The notes: generated by a model not told the origin, from the letters alone. DNA of 64,000 bases from Erwinia aphidicola (GCF_014773485.1 NZ_JACXBP010000006.1:186001-250000), one strand, 5' to 3'; positions 25,557-34,465 are shown, counted from the stretch's first letter. Translations and numbers: made by a program.

Positions 25557-26890
25557 TAATGACTCTCTTTAGGCTTGGTGAAGGGTAATAAATGGCGATA
25601 GTGCCAGGCCCGCAGAGTTGGAATGAACGACAGCAGCACGTCTAAACACTGCCCTGCAAGATAGGCGTAAGCCGCACCTGACACGCCAAAAAAATGGGAC
25701 AAAACAATTAACAACGCAATGTAACTGGCTGAAGAGAGCGTTTGTGCCACGAGGAAAACGCGTTGTTTACCCGCCATAAACAGCAGCGACTCCTGTGGAA
25801 AACCCAGCATAGAGACAACGATCGCGCCGAGCATGATCTCTATTAAGTGATAGGCCTGCAGATATTGCTCGCCAAAAACTGAGGAGATAACGGGTTTACC
25901 GACCACCATCACCAGCAGCGCCACCAACACGCCAATGCCGCCGGCTAAGCAGGCAGATTTCAGCCCCAGTAGCCAGGGCTGGCTGCTGCGCGGATCCAAC
26001 CGCATCACTTCGGGGTAGAAGCTCTTTTCCATTAGCTTAGCCGGGGAGCCTGTCGCATCAAAAAAGGTCGTGGCAATTTTAAACAAGCCGGCCGCTGCCG
26101 GCCCTAACACTATCCCCACTAACACCGTACTGCAGGAATTGCGCGCTGACCAAATTGAGTGGGCGAAGTTGGTGGTCCAGACAAAATTCCAGGCCCCTGC
26201 CAACCTGCTGGCAGGGGCAAATAAGCGAGGGCGCAGTGCGTGATGAATGTTTCTGCGCCGCAGTTCGCGGGCGGCAAACCACCAGTAGAGCACTCCCCCG
26301 ATCAGATTAGAGGCATACCAGGTGATAATGAAACCGGCGAAGCCCAAATCCCCCAGGTAAGAGATGACGCTGCCAGCAGCGCGCAATAGCGGCCTGACCG
26401 CCTGCTGGATCGCAATCAAATCAAAGCGGTCAACGGCGCGCAAAATCCCCGTGGGCGTCGATGCCGCCAGCGAAGGGATCAGCGTGCAGTAAAGTATTGC
26501 CAGCCACAAGCTCTGCCTGTCAAGCCCTAGCGAGTGTGCCAGCAGCGGCAACAGCAGCATGCCAGCCACCACGGCAATGGCACCACTGGCGATATCAAGG
26601 GCAAAGGAGAAAGAGATAACATCGCGAAACTGCCGAATATTTTTATTATCTACCGCAGTTGCGCCATATTTAACCACCAGCTGCCAGGTCTGGAACTTAA
26701 TAACATCGCTAATGCCTTTCGCATAGGCCTGAATAACCACCAGCACGCCAAACATCTGCGTCGACATACCTTTGCCCGCGCAGGAGAGTGCAACCAGCCC
26801 CAGCAAAGCGCTCAGCGCATTACTGGAAGCCAGATAAGCCGCATTACGAAGAATGGTACGAAACACACCATCAGAGAACCAATGTTTCAT
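25556..26890 (-). CDS. MOP-superfamily flippase (polysaccharide/lipid flippase type)
   Basis: A 444-residue polytopic protein with 12 or more hydrophobic segments. It has the N-terminal pattern 'RNAAYLASSNALSALLGLVALSCAGKGMSTQMFGVLVVIQAYAKG' (here only short parts are diagnostic: 'GLVALSCAGKGMSTQMFG') typical of Wzx-like oligosaccharide flippases, and 'EIMLGAIVVSMLGFPQESLLF' in the C-half. Such proteins flip lipid-linked glycans across the inner membrane. No glycosyltransferases lie in this operon, so a lipid or a simple glycolipid may be the cargo (inference). It lies between the P-loop kinase genes and the unknown helical protein. Confidence 0.82.
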   Translation of the reverse strand: MKHWFSDGVFRTILRNAAYLASSNALSALLGLVALSCAGKGMSTQMFGVLVVIQAYAKGISDVIKFQTWQLVVKYGATAVDNKNIRQFRDVISFSFALDIASGAIAVVAGMLLLPLLAHSLGLDRQSLWLAILYCTLIPSLAASTPTGILRAVDRFDLIAIQQAVRPLLRAAGSVISYLGDLGFAGFIITWYASNLIGGVLYWWFAARELRRRNIHHALRPRLFAPASRLAGAWNFVWTTNFAHSIWSARNSCSTVLVGIVLGPAAAGLFKIATTFFDATGSPAKLMEKSFYPEVMRLDPRSSQPWLLGLKSACLAGGIGVLVALLVMVVGKPVISSVFGEQYLQAYHLIEIMLGAIVVSMLGFPQESLLFMAGKQRVFLVAQTLSSASYIALLIVLSHFFGVSGAAYAYLAGQCLDVLLSFIPTLRAWHYRHLLPFTKPKESH

Positions 26891-26932
26891 GGAAATAGAC
26901 CCACGTGCGAACCATTAAGCCAGTTCAGGAAG

Positions 26933-27688
26933 TCACTCGCTGAGCGCCTTTTTAAGGTGAGTATGTTGAGCCACGGAAGAAACCAGCTTAAGCGCTTCGC
27001 TCAATACGCTGTTATAGGGCGCGCGGGAGTCAAGCACAAAAATCCGCGCATGATTGTAATTAATCTTTTGCATCACGGAGATTTTATCCCGTAGCTCTTC
27101 ATAATCATGGTCTGGCTTGCGGGCAAGCGCCGTCTCGATATCAATATCCAGGCGAATAACCAGTTCAGGACGGCAGTTCGCCATTTTCTGGTATAAACGG
27201 CGTTCGCGCTCGGCAAGATATGTCATCCACCCACTGCTCACCCTTTCAATACCAATCCCTGGCCCATCATAGTAAAACCCTGAAACTTCCGCCTGCGGAT
27301 AGCGATCGCTAATCACCAATACTCCACGCTTTGTCAGGCGCCGTACTTTGCGTAAATTCGCCATGCGGCGTAGTGAAAAAGCATACATAATCAGCGCGGC
27401 CCATAAGGGAGGTGCCTTGCTGCTCATACGTTGAGTTTCTGAGGATTTTTTTGCCAGCCGTCGCTCCAGCCAGACACCAATAATCGGCAGGCGCTTAATT
27501 TTGTCGCCATCCTCACCGGACAGCACACCTAAGTAGCGGCGTTCGCTCATCCCACGGGCTTGCATATTTTTGACTAAATCGGCCGTGAGCGTTGATTTAC
27601 CGGTGCCGTCACACCCCACCACGGCAACTAACCCGGCGATATAGCTGGCAGAGGCGTCTGTATTGACAGGGGGTCTATTTATCGCCAT
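26933..27688 (-). CDS. Thymidylate-kinase-like P-loop protein, copy 1 of 3
   Basis: A 251-residue protein with Walker A 'VVGCDGTGKSTLTADLV' near residue 22, '[20 protein letters not shown]' carrying the DRY motif of thymidylate kinases, and 'PELVIRLDIDIETALARKPDHD', where the lid-type arginine would lie. It is longer than ordinary Tmk (about 213 residues), with an added basic middle segment. It is a paralogue of the next gene and of the divergent gene at 28616. Three copies beside a lipid pathway argue against a role in dTMP metabolism; a lipid or head-group kinase is possible but speculative. Gap to the flippase is 42 bases. Confidence 0.78.
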   Translation of the reverse strand: MAINRPPVNTDASASYIAGLVAVVGCDGTGKSTLTADLVKNMQARGMSERRYLGVLSGEDGDKIKRLPIIGVWLERRLAKKSSETQRMSSKAPPLWAALIMYAFSLRRMANLRKVRRLTKRGVLVISDRYPQAEVSGFYYDGPGIGIERVSSGWMTYLAERERRLYQKMANCRPELVIRLDIDIETALARKPDHDYEELRDKISVMQKINYNHARIFVLDSRAPYNSVLSEALKLVSSVAQHTHLKKALSE

Positions 27689-27715
27689 GGGTTTCTCTCA
27701 AAGATCGTTAAAAGG

Positions 27716-28459
27716 CTAAATGCCGGGCGAAGCCAGAGACGCGTTTATCACGCGCAGTGATTTAGCTAAAATCTTGTCGGCGGCCTCAAGGCCATTTAAG
27801 TCGCAAATCGTCGCGCCGTTGAAAGTCAGATGCGGAATAACCGCGCTCTTCTCGCGCAGTGAAGAAAGCGCGTGGTCGGGCTTGCGCGCATGCGCGGTTC
27901 CGGCATCCACATTCAAACGGATCAGCAGCAAAGGGGGATAGGAGGCCATCCACTGATAGATCTTTTTCTCGCGCTTTCTCAGTGCGCTTACCCACCAACT
28001 TCCGCCTGCTGTTTTGTCCAGCTGTGGACCGTCAAAACGAAACCCCGCCACTTCAGCCTGGGGATAGCGATCGGTAACCAGTAAACAGCCATTTTTACAG
28101 CGTAAAAGCATGCGCAGAAATTTATAAGCCCGCCAGCAGGAGAGTAAAAAAATCACCAATGCCGTTACTGCATCCGGTGGCTGAGCACGGCGATGGTGAA
28201 CCTGGCTGGCTTTTTTTTGCAGATAATAGCCAAATGATGCGCCAATAATAGGAATTCGACTAATCCATTCGCTAATACGCCCGGAGGATTGCCCAAGATA
28301 TAATAATTCTGTGGGTTCCTGTAACGAGAGATGACTCACCAGGCTTGCGGCTAGCGTTGATTTTCCTGCACCATCACAGCCCGTAATGGCAATAACCCTT
28401 ACAGGAGCATGACGGCTAAAATGAGGCGCCTGACGATTCACATAAAAACCAATATCCAA
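27716..28459 (-). CDS. Thymidylate-kinase-like P-loop protein, copy 2 of 3
   Basis: A 247-residue paralogue with Walker A '[17 protein letters not shown]', '[20 protein letters not shown]' and '[21 protein letters not shown]'. It is the first gene of the seven-gene minus-strand operon. The start is uncertain: TTG at 28459 gives the full frame, GTG at 28441 is six codons in, and neither has a strong ribosome site. It is divergent from copy 3, with a shared promoter gap of about 155 bases. Confidence 0.76.
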   Translation of the reverse strand: MDIGFYVNRQAPHFSRHAPVRVIAITGCDGAGKSTLAASLVSHLSLQEPTELLYLGQSSGRISEWISRIPIIGASFGYYLQKKASQVHHRRAQPPDAVTALVIFLLSCWRAYKFLRMLLRCKNGCLLVTDRYPQAEVAGFRFDGPQLDKTAGGSWWVSALRKREKKIYQWMASYPPLLLIRLNVDAGTAHARKPDHALSSLREKSAVIPHLTFNGATICDLNGLEAADKILAKSLRVINASLASPGI

Positions 28460-28615
28460 AAAATTTGCCCAATGCTAATAGATCTTTTCACCTATCGATT
28501 TGCGTATAAGTGCGGTAGCAGAACTATTTATTTTTATCGCTATTTACACCGCGTTCGCTTGAAGCGAAAGCAATTAGAGCGTATTTTTTCCAGGTGCAAT
28601 TTAAGGAAGAAAGTT

Positions 28616-29347
28616 ATGCAATCCAAAATGCCCCCGCTTATCGCGGTTATTGGCAGTGATGGTTCAGGGAAGTCCACCGTGTGTGAACATCTGATTAAGC
28701 ATTTAAATAAATACGGGCCATCGGTCAGAGTTCATCTCGGTAAGCAGGCCGGCAATGTGGAGCGTGCCGTGATTAAACTTCCCCTGCTGGGGAAAATGCT
28801 GGCCACAACCATCCGTCGTAATAAAGTCAAAACCGCCAAAGTGCTGCCAGGAACATTGCCAGCGGCAGTGATAATGTTTTTTGTGCTGAGGCGGCTATGG
28901 CGCTTCAGGCATATGCTGGCCTGTCGCCGCCGCGGATTGATCGTGGTCAGCGACCGTTTTCCGCAGGTGCAGTTGCCAAACACCTACGACGGCACTGTTT
29001 TCCCCGCCGCTGCCTCGGGCAGCTGCGCTGTTAACTGGCTGGCCCGGCAGGAACGCCGCGCATTTCACTGGATGGCGCAGCAAAAACCGGATCTGGTGAT
29101 TAAACTCCATGTTGATCTCGAGGTGGCCTGCGCCCGCAAGCCCGACCATCAGCCTGAATCGCTCGCGAAGAAAATTGCTGCCACGCCGCTGCTCACATTT
29201 GAAGGGGCACAGATTGTCGATATTGATGCGAATCAGCCGCTAAAAAAGGTGCTTGAAGCGGCAGTAAAAGCCGTCGCGGATTTTATGACCGCTCGCTCAA
29301 TAACCCTGGCCTGTGAACACCCGTCGGATAAACATTCGAGCACCTGA
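28616..29347 (+). CDS. Thymidylate-kinase-like P-loop protein, copy 3 of 3 (divergent)
   Basis: A 243-residue protein from ATG 28616, with AAGGAAG six bases upstream. A longer open frame back to 28409 crosses the divergent gene and is rejected. Motifs are '[18 protein letters not shown]' (Walker A), '[18 protein letters not shown]' and '[22 protein letters not shown]'. It has the same architecture as the two genes on the other side of the promoter gap, so all three probably arose by duplication. It lies alone on its strand, outside the operon. Confidence 0.76.
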   Translation: MQSKMPPLIAVIGSDGSGKSTVCEHLIKHLNKYGPSVRVHLGKQAGNVERAVIKLPLLGKMLATTIRRNKVKTAKVLPGTLPAAVIMFFVLRRLWRFRHMLACRRRGLIVVSDRFPQVQLPNTYDGTVFPAAASGSCAVNWLARQERRAFHWMAQQKPDLVIKLHVDLEVACARKPDHQPESLAKKIAATPLLTFEGAQIVDIDANQPLKKVLEAAVKAVADFMTARSITLACEHPSDKHSST

Positions 29348-29477
29348 ACCCTGTTGCGAACAAGCCTGGCCAGCAGCTAAGAAGAATCCCAGCCTGCGGC
29401 TAAAACCCTCAGAAAGCAGAGTCAAATGCGTATAATGCCAGCCAGGAATCGTTCTCTAACAACGGGTGGATCTTTTC

Positions 29478-30362
29478 ATGTCAACACGATTATTTACTGT
29501 TTCTGCGGCAATCCTTGGTGGATGTGCCCTGTTTACCCCTTTGCTCACCTTCGCCGCTGATGACATTGCGCCAGCACCGATTGTGATTCAGGGAGCAATG
29601 CCGATTGAAGCCGAGCATTTTGCGGCCAGGCTCGACAACGCCAGGCTACAGCAAATCGGCGAGTGGCGTTTCTGGAAAGGCACCGTTGAGGGTTACCCGG
29701 TTATCGTTTCCGAAACCCTGAAAGGCATGTCGAATGCTGCTGCTGCCACCGCACTGGCGGCCGTGGAGTTCAAACCCGTCGCGATTATCAATCAGGGTAC
29801 TGCAGGCGGCCACGACCCGGCGCTCAACGTCTACGATATTGTGGTCGGCAAATACTCGGTCAACCTGGGCGCGTTCAAAACCCCAGCCCAGGCAGCAGGC
29901 CAGGGCAGTCATGCCCTTGACTGGAAGCCAATGGATTTGCTGGCGTCAAAAGGCAGCGCGGGCGAGGATAAGAACGCGCACAGCATCCGTCAGTTTGCCG
30001 CCGACCCGCTGCTGCTGAAAGCCGCAGAACAGGCAATGCCAAAGTATAAAAACGGGAAAGTTGTCGAAGGCGTTATCGGCTCTGCCGACGTCTGGAACAG
30101 TGAACTAGACCGCATTCGCTTCTTCCATGAGCATTACCAGACGTCGGTTGAAGAGATGGAAACCGCCTCCGCCGCGCAGATCGCCTCCCTGTTCAATATT
30201 CCGTTTATCGGCATCCGGGTGCTGTCAAATAACATCACCAATAATGGCAAATACGATGCGAAAACCGGCTTAGTCTGCCAGGACTATGTTTACGATGTAT
30301 TGAAGTCATGGATTCAACTTATCCATGAGAAAAAAGCTGAACGTAAAGCAAAAATGGACTAA
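29478..30362 (+). CDS. Exported MTA/SAH nucleosidase-family protein
   Basis: A 294-residue protein from ATG 29478 (GGTGGA seven bases upstream). It has a signal peptide ('LFTVSAAILGGCALFTPLLTFAAD') and then the nucleosidase fold: 'PIVIQGAMPIEAEHFAARLD', 'AAAATALAAVEFKPVAIINQGTAGG', and the active-site end 'SVEEMETASAAQIASLFNIPF', whose 'MET' segment holds the ribose-contacting residues. Cytoplasmic MtnN cleaves 5'-methylthioadenosine and S-adenosylhomocysteine; this copy is exported and about 60 residues longer, so its substrate may be a periplasmic nucleoside. It stands alone, with a clear terminator just after the stop. Confidence 0.82.
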   Translation: MSTRLFTVSAAILGGCALFTPLLTFAADDIAPAPIVIQGAMPIEAEHFAARLDNARLQQIGEWRFWKGTVEGYPVIVSETLKGMSNAAAATALAAVEFKPVAIINQGTAGGHDPALNVYDIVVGKYSVNLGAFKTPAQAAGQGSHALDWKPMDLLASKGSAGEDKNAHSIRQFAADPLLLKAAEQAMPKYKNGKVVEGVIGSADVWNSELDRIRFFHEHYQTSVEEMETASAAQIASLFNIPFIGIRVLSNNITNNGKYDAKTGLVCQDYVYDVLKSWIQLIHEKKAERKAKMD

Positions 30363-30374
30363 CGCTATCAAAAG

Positions 30375-30398
30375 GCCACGCCGCCGCGTGGCTTTTTT
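30375..30398 (+). terminator. Rho-independent terminator after the nucleosidase gene
   Basis: GCCACGC and GCGTGGC pair around CGCC, followed by six T residues. Confidence 0.9.
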
Positions 30399-30410
30399 AT
30401 CGAGGGACGC

Positions 30411-31316
30411 ATGGATAATATTAATAAAAAAATGGGAATAGTGACCTATATCGATAACACTGAAAATATGCTGCAGGAGTTTACCTGGCTCTACAAGAGC
30501 TGGATCCACAGCGGCAGCTGGCGAACATCCGATCTGATTATCGTTCACCATCCGGCTATCGGGGGGCAATTACCACAAGAGCCCGGTATCCGCTTGATAG
30601 CGCACGAACCGCTCTCGCAAACCGACCCGCTGTTTCATGATTATCATTTCATTAACTCCATTGCCTGCCTCAGCGGTCCCCATATTGACCCCATCATCAA
30701 ACAGTATCAGTGGCTTTTACGCACCGATGCCGATGTGTTTTTAACCCCCTATTTCGCCAATTTTACTCCTGCCTGGCCCGTTCACGGCTGTGGCGGGTAC
30801 CATTTGACGGAAGATTTCAGGCAAAAAATGCTCGATTTTTGTCGCCGCCAGGGTGTTAATCACACTCAGCGGTTTGGCTGCGGGCATTCAATAATATTAC
30901 CAGCCGAGTTGATGATCGCTTTTCTGCAACGCCAGGTTTACTGGTGTTATAAACTGGCAGAGGACTTTGGAAGCGATAGCGCCAATTGGGGAGCCTGGCC
31001 CGGCTGGTATCGCGGCGTGCTAACCATGTATGCGGCAGAGATTGCTGCAAATGAAGGCTGGGATAAATACCTGAGGGAGGGACGCGAGCGGATCCTTGAT
31101 ATGAACAGCTCCAGCCATAACCCCATCGATGCACTCACACTGCACATTCATTCCTCACACTATGATATTCATTTTTCCAAACACCAATATCGTGCGGGCA
31201 GCTACGCGGCCATTGATCCCCACTCACTAGATATCCGCTGCATTGATGATTATTGCCTGTGGATTTGTATGACGCCGATAGACACCATCAAAGCACAGGC
31301 TTTTTATCTAAGATAG
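30411..31316 (+). CDS. Hypothetical glycosyltransferase-like protein with a DxD motif
   Basis: A 301-residue soluble protein without a signal peptide. 'GIVTYIDNTENMLQEFTWLYKSW' at the start, then 'QYQWLLRTDADVFLTPYF' (a DxD motif at about residues 105-115), 'RFGCGHSIILPAEL' and 'GAWPGWYRGVLTMYAAEIAANEGW' resemble nucleotide-sugar transferases of the GT-A type, but I cannot name a family. It has its own start right after the upstream terminator and ends four bases before the convergent aphA gene. Confidence 0.6.
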   Translation: MDNINKKMGIVTYIDNTENMLQEFTWLYKSWIHSGSWRTSDLIIVHHPAIGGQLPQEPGIRLIAHEPLSQTDPLFHDYHFINSIACLSGPHIDPIIKQYQWLLRTDADVFLTPYFANFTPAWPVHGCGGYHLTEDFRQKMLDFCRRQGVNHTQRFGCGHSIILPAELMIAFLQRQVYWCYKLAEDFGSDSANWGAWPGWYRGVLTMYAAEIAANEGWDKYLREGRERILDMNSSSHNPIDALTLHIHSSHYDIHFSKHQYRAGSYAAIDPHSLDIRCIDDYCLWICMTPIDTIKAQAFYLR

Positions 31317-31320
31317 GCGC

Positions 31321-32040
31321 TTAATAATCAGAGTTAATCAGCACTCTTTCGCCAAATGCACCGTTCCGCGGCAGCGGCAGGTTGGAGGAGTTCAACGCTC
31401 TGAGCACCCGGATCCCTTCTGCGCCAGCGGCGCGGGCATCGGTAATGTCGCTATCCGCATCACCGTAATAAATTTGAATATGGTGGCTGCGAATATCATT
31501 CACCTTCGCGCCTTTGCCTGGCGCGGTGAAAATCACCGGGTTCATCTTATCGGCTGCAATCCCAAAGTCTTTGGCAATCTGCGAGCTGATCGTTTCATGG
31601 CCGCTCTTCGGCTTGGGTCGCCCGGTGATAAACCAGATGCGATCGCCGCGCTCAAGATGCAGTTTTATTAACGCTTGCGCAGATTTTTTTGGCACCGAAA
31701 ACGCATCCCACCCGTTGCTCACCTGCTCCCAAAACTCATCATTTTTGAGAAAGTCATTGCTGCCGGGAGAAAACATCTGCTGGCCGTGATAGAAGGCAGG
31801 TGTTGAGTAGAACACCGTATCATCAATATCAAAGCCAACATCAATCGGCGCTTTACCCTGCAGCCCTTCGGCGATCTGAGCGGTGGTGATCCAATGAATC
31901 GCATACTGCTGATTGAGCTGTTGTAGCGTGGCTCCCGCCTCACTCACCTCCGGCACCTCTGCAGCGCTCCAGGCCGGGGCAGTTGAGAAGAGTGAAGCCA
32001 GCAGCAGCAAGGCCGGTTTATGACGTAAAAACAGGGACAT
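31321..32040 (-). CDS. aphA: Class B acid phosphatase AphA
   Basis: A 239-residue periplasmic phosphatase. It has a signal peptide ('LLLLASLFSTAPAWSA'), the DDDD-superfamily motif 'VGFDIDDTVFYSTPAFYHGQ', 'GDRIWFITGRPKP', and the C-terminal metal-binding 'IYYGDADSDITDARAAGAEGIR'. AphA is a magnesium-dependent tetrameric enzyme that removes phosphate from nucleotides and organic phosphomonoesters. The gene follows the OprD-like porin by 20 bases on the same strand, so the two are probably one operon, pairing uptake through the outer membrane with periplasmic hydrolysis. Confidence 0.95.
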   Translation of the reverse strand: MSLFLRHKPALLLLASLFSTAPAWSAAEVPEVSEAGATLQQLNQQYAIHWITTAQIAEGLQGKAPIDVGFDIDDTVFYSTPAFYHGQQMFSPGSNDFLKNDEFWEQVSNGWDAFSVPKKSAQALIKLHLERGDRIWFITGRPKPKSGHETISSQIAKDFGIAADKMNPVIFTAPGKGAKVNDIRSHHIQIYYGDADSDITDARAAGAEGIRVLRALNSSNLPLPRNGAFGERVLINSDY

Positions 32041-32060
32041 CTCTCATCCTTATTGTGGCG

Positions 32061-33407
32061 TTAGAACAGGTTAAAAGCGTAGTCGATTTGGAAATCAATC
32101 GAATGATTTATCGCGCGTTTAGGTTTCCCTTCTGCGCTGAGAATCGGGCGATTTTTTTGATTCTGATAATTCCATGATGGCCCACCAGAGAGCTGGAAAC
32201 TGAGTTTTTTCACCGCCGACGGTTGCCATTTTGAGAAGAGAATAGTTTCACCGCGCCGGATAGCATGATCCCGATACTTAATGCCCCAGCCGAAGGCGCT
32301 CTGCAGCCCCAGCTTGATTTCCGGCGTCACGAGATATTCAGTCGTCCAGGCCACCATTTTCTCATTGTTGACGACATAGTCATTACCCCAGGCATCGGCC
32401 ATCGAAGAGAATCGCCCACGGCTGTTTTTCGCCATATGGCGCTCAAAATAGCCAAGGCGATCGCTGGATTTCGCTTTGGTATAAGAAGCGCCAATCTTAT
32501 GTTTCCAGCTTTTCTCGCGCCACTCAACATAGACGGACGGATGCCAGGCATCATTGTTGAACGGCCGATAATCTGCACTCATCGCTTTCCAGTTTTTCAA
32601 CGCATGATTGTAATACAGCATACCTAATACATTGACCTGATTGCCGGACAGCGCCGCAGGATGCCAGCCCAGTTCAAGCCCATGGCGTTGCAGGTACTGC
32701 TGGCTTTCGCCAAAGAAGTAGAGCGCACTGTACCCCGGCTGTTTGTACAGCAGCTCGCCGGTAGAGAGGTGGCCGATCTCTGTTTTGCGGTCCGCCGTGG
32801 CGAAGTGGATCTGCTGCGGTGCGCCTCTGTCGCTATAGCGCGTCAGCCAGGCGCCGCGCAATACCCAAGGCCCTGCGCCGCTGTCCATGCGCCAGCCCTG
32901 ATAGGTGCTGGGAATAGTGCGGCTGGAGTTAGTTATCGCCCCCCACTGATGGACGATTTGCCAGCCGGAATAGAGTTTTAAATAGCTGTCGTCGCCTTCC
33001 AGCTTCGCTTTAGCCAATAGCTGGCCCAACTTATGGAACCCCCTGGCGTGGCCGTTATGGTTATACAGCACACTGCGCCCGGCGAAGTCATCGCTGGCCG
33101 CCAGTTTGTACACCTGATAATAAGAGGCATCAAGCCCGATAATATCGGCGAAATAGCCGGAGTTGTAGTCCAGCGATATTCCCTGCCCCCAGGCTGTCTG
33201 CACCGAGCTATCTCCAGAATCTGAAGTATTCAGATTCTTAAATTGATTCCTGAAGGAGATTTCCGCGTGACTGTCGGTGATAAAACGACTTAATGAGTCA
33301 GTTAACTGCAAGGAGGAAGTTTCGAAGGCGCAGAGTGGCAGCGGCGCCAGCGTGAATAGCGCAGCAGAAAACAGGAACGTAGGTTTACCGGATAGCGTCA
33401 ATAACAT
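32061..33407 (-). CDS. OprD-family outer membrane porin
   Basis: A 448-residue protein starting at ATG 33407 (AAGGA eight bases upstream); the longer frame to 33473 adds 22 residues before the signal peptide and is rejected. After the signal peptide ('FLFSAALFTLAPLPLCAFE') come alternating beta-strand patterns and family text such as 'WGQGISLDYNSGYFADIIGLDASYYQV' (key part 'GISLDYNSGYFADIIGLDA') and 'VLRGAWLTRYSDRGAPQQ'. It ends in Phe, as beta-barrel proteins do. OprD porins take up small anionic or amino-acid-like substrates. A strong CRP site upstream suggests control by carbon supply. It is co-directional with aphA. Confidence 0.88.
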   Translation of the reverse strand: MLLTLSGKPTFLFSAALFTLAPLPLCAFETSSLQLTDSLSRFITDSHAEISFRNQFKNLNTSDSGDSSVQTAWGQGISLDYNSGYFADIIGLDASYYQVYKLAASDDFAGRSVLYNHNGHARGFHKLGQLLAKAKLEGDDSYLKLYSGWQIVHQWGAITNSSRTIPSTYQGWRMDSGAGPWVLRGAWLTRYSDRGAPQQIHFATADRKTEIGHLSTGELLYKQPGYSALYFFGESQQYLQRHGLELGWHPAALSGNQVNVLGMLYYNHALKNWKAMSADYRPFNNDAWHPSVYVEWREKSWKHKIGASYTKAKSSDRLGYFERHMAKNSRGRFSSMADAWGNDYVVNNEKMVAWTTEYLVTPEIKLGLQSAFGWGIKYRDHAIRRGETILFSKWQPSAVKKLSFQLSGGPSWNYQNQKNRPILSAEGKPKRAINHSIDFQIDYAFNLF

Positions 33408-33489
33408 GTGTGAAATCCTTTTCTTATTGATTAATGGCTGAACTCCTGTCAGCGGGCGGCGCAATAATATCAAAACGTTCCGCAGGTAA

Positions 33490-33505
33490 AGTGATAAACC
33501 TCACA
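33490..33505. promoter_or_regulatory. CRP site upstream of the OprD porin/aphA operon
   Basis: AGTGATAAACCTCACA matches TGTGA-N6-TCACA with one mismatch at the first base. It lies 83-98 bases before the porin start codon, a position usual for CRP activation. Confidence 0.6.
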
Positions 33506-33994
33506 ATTAACCGTTATTACTGGAAAAACTCAGCACCATTCAACAAATATCAAAGCTATTCTTATCGCTTGTCGTTACTTATTACGGCATGCTTGCGATA
33601 TTTCTGGCGTAATAAATTGCGGGCGTACCGAAATAAAAGGTCCGTCCATTCGTTGTAGAGGTCGACCACTGAGGGATCCCCAGAAATGACTTCCATCGCT
33701 AAACGTCCGCTAACCGGTCTGAGCTCAGCCTGAGCACGCCGGAACGGCAAAAGACGCTCGCTGCGGGTTTTAAACCGCGACGCTGAGGCTTTGGGTGCAA
33801 GGAGGGAGGGCTGATTGCAGCAGGCCCACGGCCAGGGATGGCCGTGAGCCAGGCTACAGGGATGTATTCATGCCGGTGCGGTAAGCAGCCCTCCCTCCTG
33901 AAACCGGGCACCTGTCATCCCGCAACCCTATTCAAATCAATTTTTATGGAGATTCCTCAGGGATTGACCCTGTGTACCGGTCGACCCGTCAGCG
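33506..33994. other. Intergenic region between porin and YicN-like gene
   Basis: About 490 bases with only short shadow frames. The part after 33640 is GC-rich and contains a large nested hairpin, listed separately. No gene is supported. Confidence 0.5.
33800..33899. repeat. Nested palindromic element of about 100 bases
   Basis: A perfect 14-base inverted repeat (AGGAGGGAGGGCTG at 33800-33813, complement at 33886-33899) encloses a second perfect stem, CACGGCCA/TGGCCGTG (33827-33834, 33839-33846, loop GGGA). The layout resembles non-autonomous palindromic intergenic repeats of enterobacteria. No second copy was noticed in this window. Confidence 0.5.
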
Positions 33995-34465
33995 TCAGTG
34001 CAGGGTCGGAAACAGGGAGACCACATTGCTGCCGTCAGCCGCGGAAAATCGGGCGTTATAGCGCAGGCGGAAGTCATGCATCTCCTGCGCATCGGGTTCA
34101 ATGTCACGCAAAAAATTCAGCGCCAGCCGCACATGTTCAGCGGAGATCTCGGTTGGCAGGTAGGCTTTGCGCAGCACGCCGCGCCAGAAAGCGATGCTCT
34201 CGTCCGACTCATCGACAATACACACCTGGTAGATAAACAGCACGCTGGCGGCATTGGCGAGGTGGCTCTCATTTTCCACCGTCAGATAGTCAACGAACTC
34301 CTCGCCTGCGCTTTTCCCCATCAGGCTAATCAGCGACTCGACGTACACCGGGTCGAGATTGAGCCGCCGGGTTAACGCCTTCACCGCACGGCGCGGGCGC
34401 GAATTCAGCACGCGAAAACCAATAATAAACACCACTACCAAAGTTAAAAGCATCAGCCAGATCAT
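33995..34465 (-). CDS. yicN: YicN-like DUF1198 protein
   Basis: A 156-residue protein with one N-terminal membrane segment ('MIWLMLLTLVVVFIIGFRVL') and a cytoplasmic part, 'SRPRRAVKALTRRLNLDPVYVESLISLMG', that matches the E. coli YicN (DUF1198) pattern. Function unknown. It follows the AraC-type regulator by 23 bases on the same strand. Confidence 0.82.
   Translation of the reverse strand: MIWLMLLTLVVVFIIGFRVLNSRPRRAVKALTRRLNLDPVYVESLISLMGKSAGEEFVDYLTVENESHLANAASVLFIYQVCIVDESDESIAFWRGVLRKAYLPTEISAEHVRLALNFLRDIEPDAQEMHDFRLRYNARFSAADGSNVVSLFPTLH

Noticed and set aside
28409..28615. Longer 5' end of the divergent P-loop kinase gene
   Set aside because: It overlaps the start of the divergent gene, encodes a basic tail with no counterpart in its paralogues, and has no ribosome site; ATG 28616 has a strong one.
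33434..33911. Short open frames between the porin and the YicN-like gene
   Set aside because: Each is 62-74 codons, none has a ribosome site or family text, and they overlap the nested hairpin.
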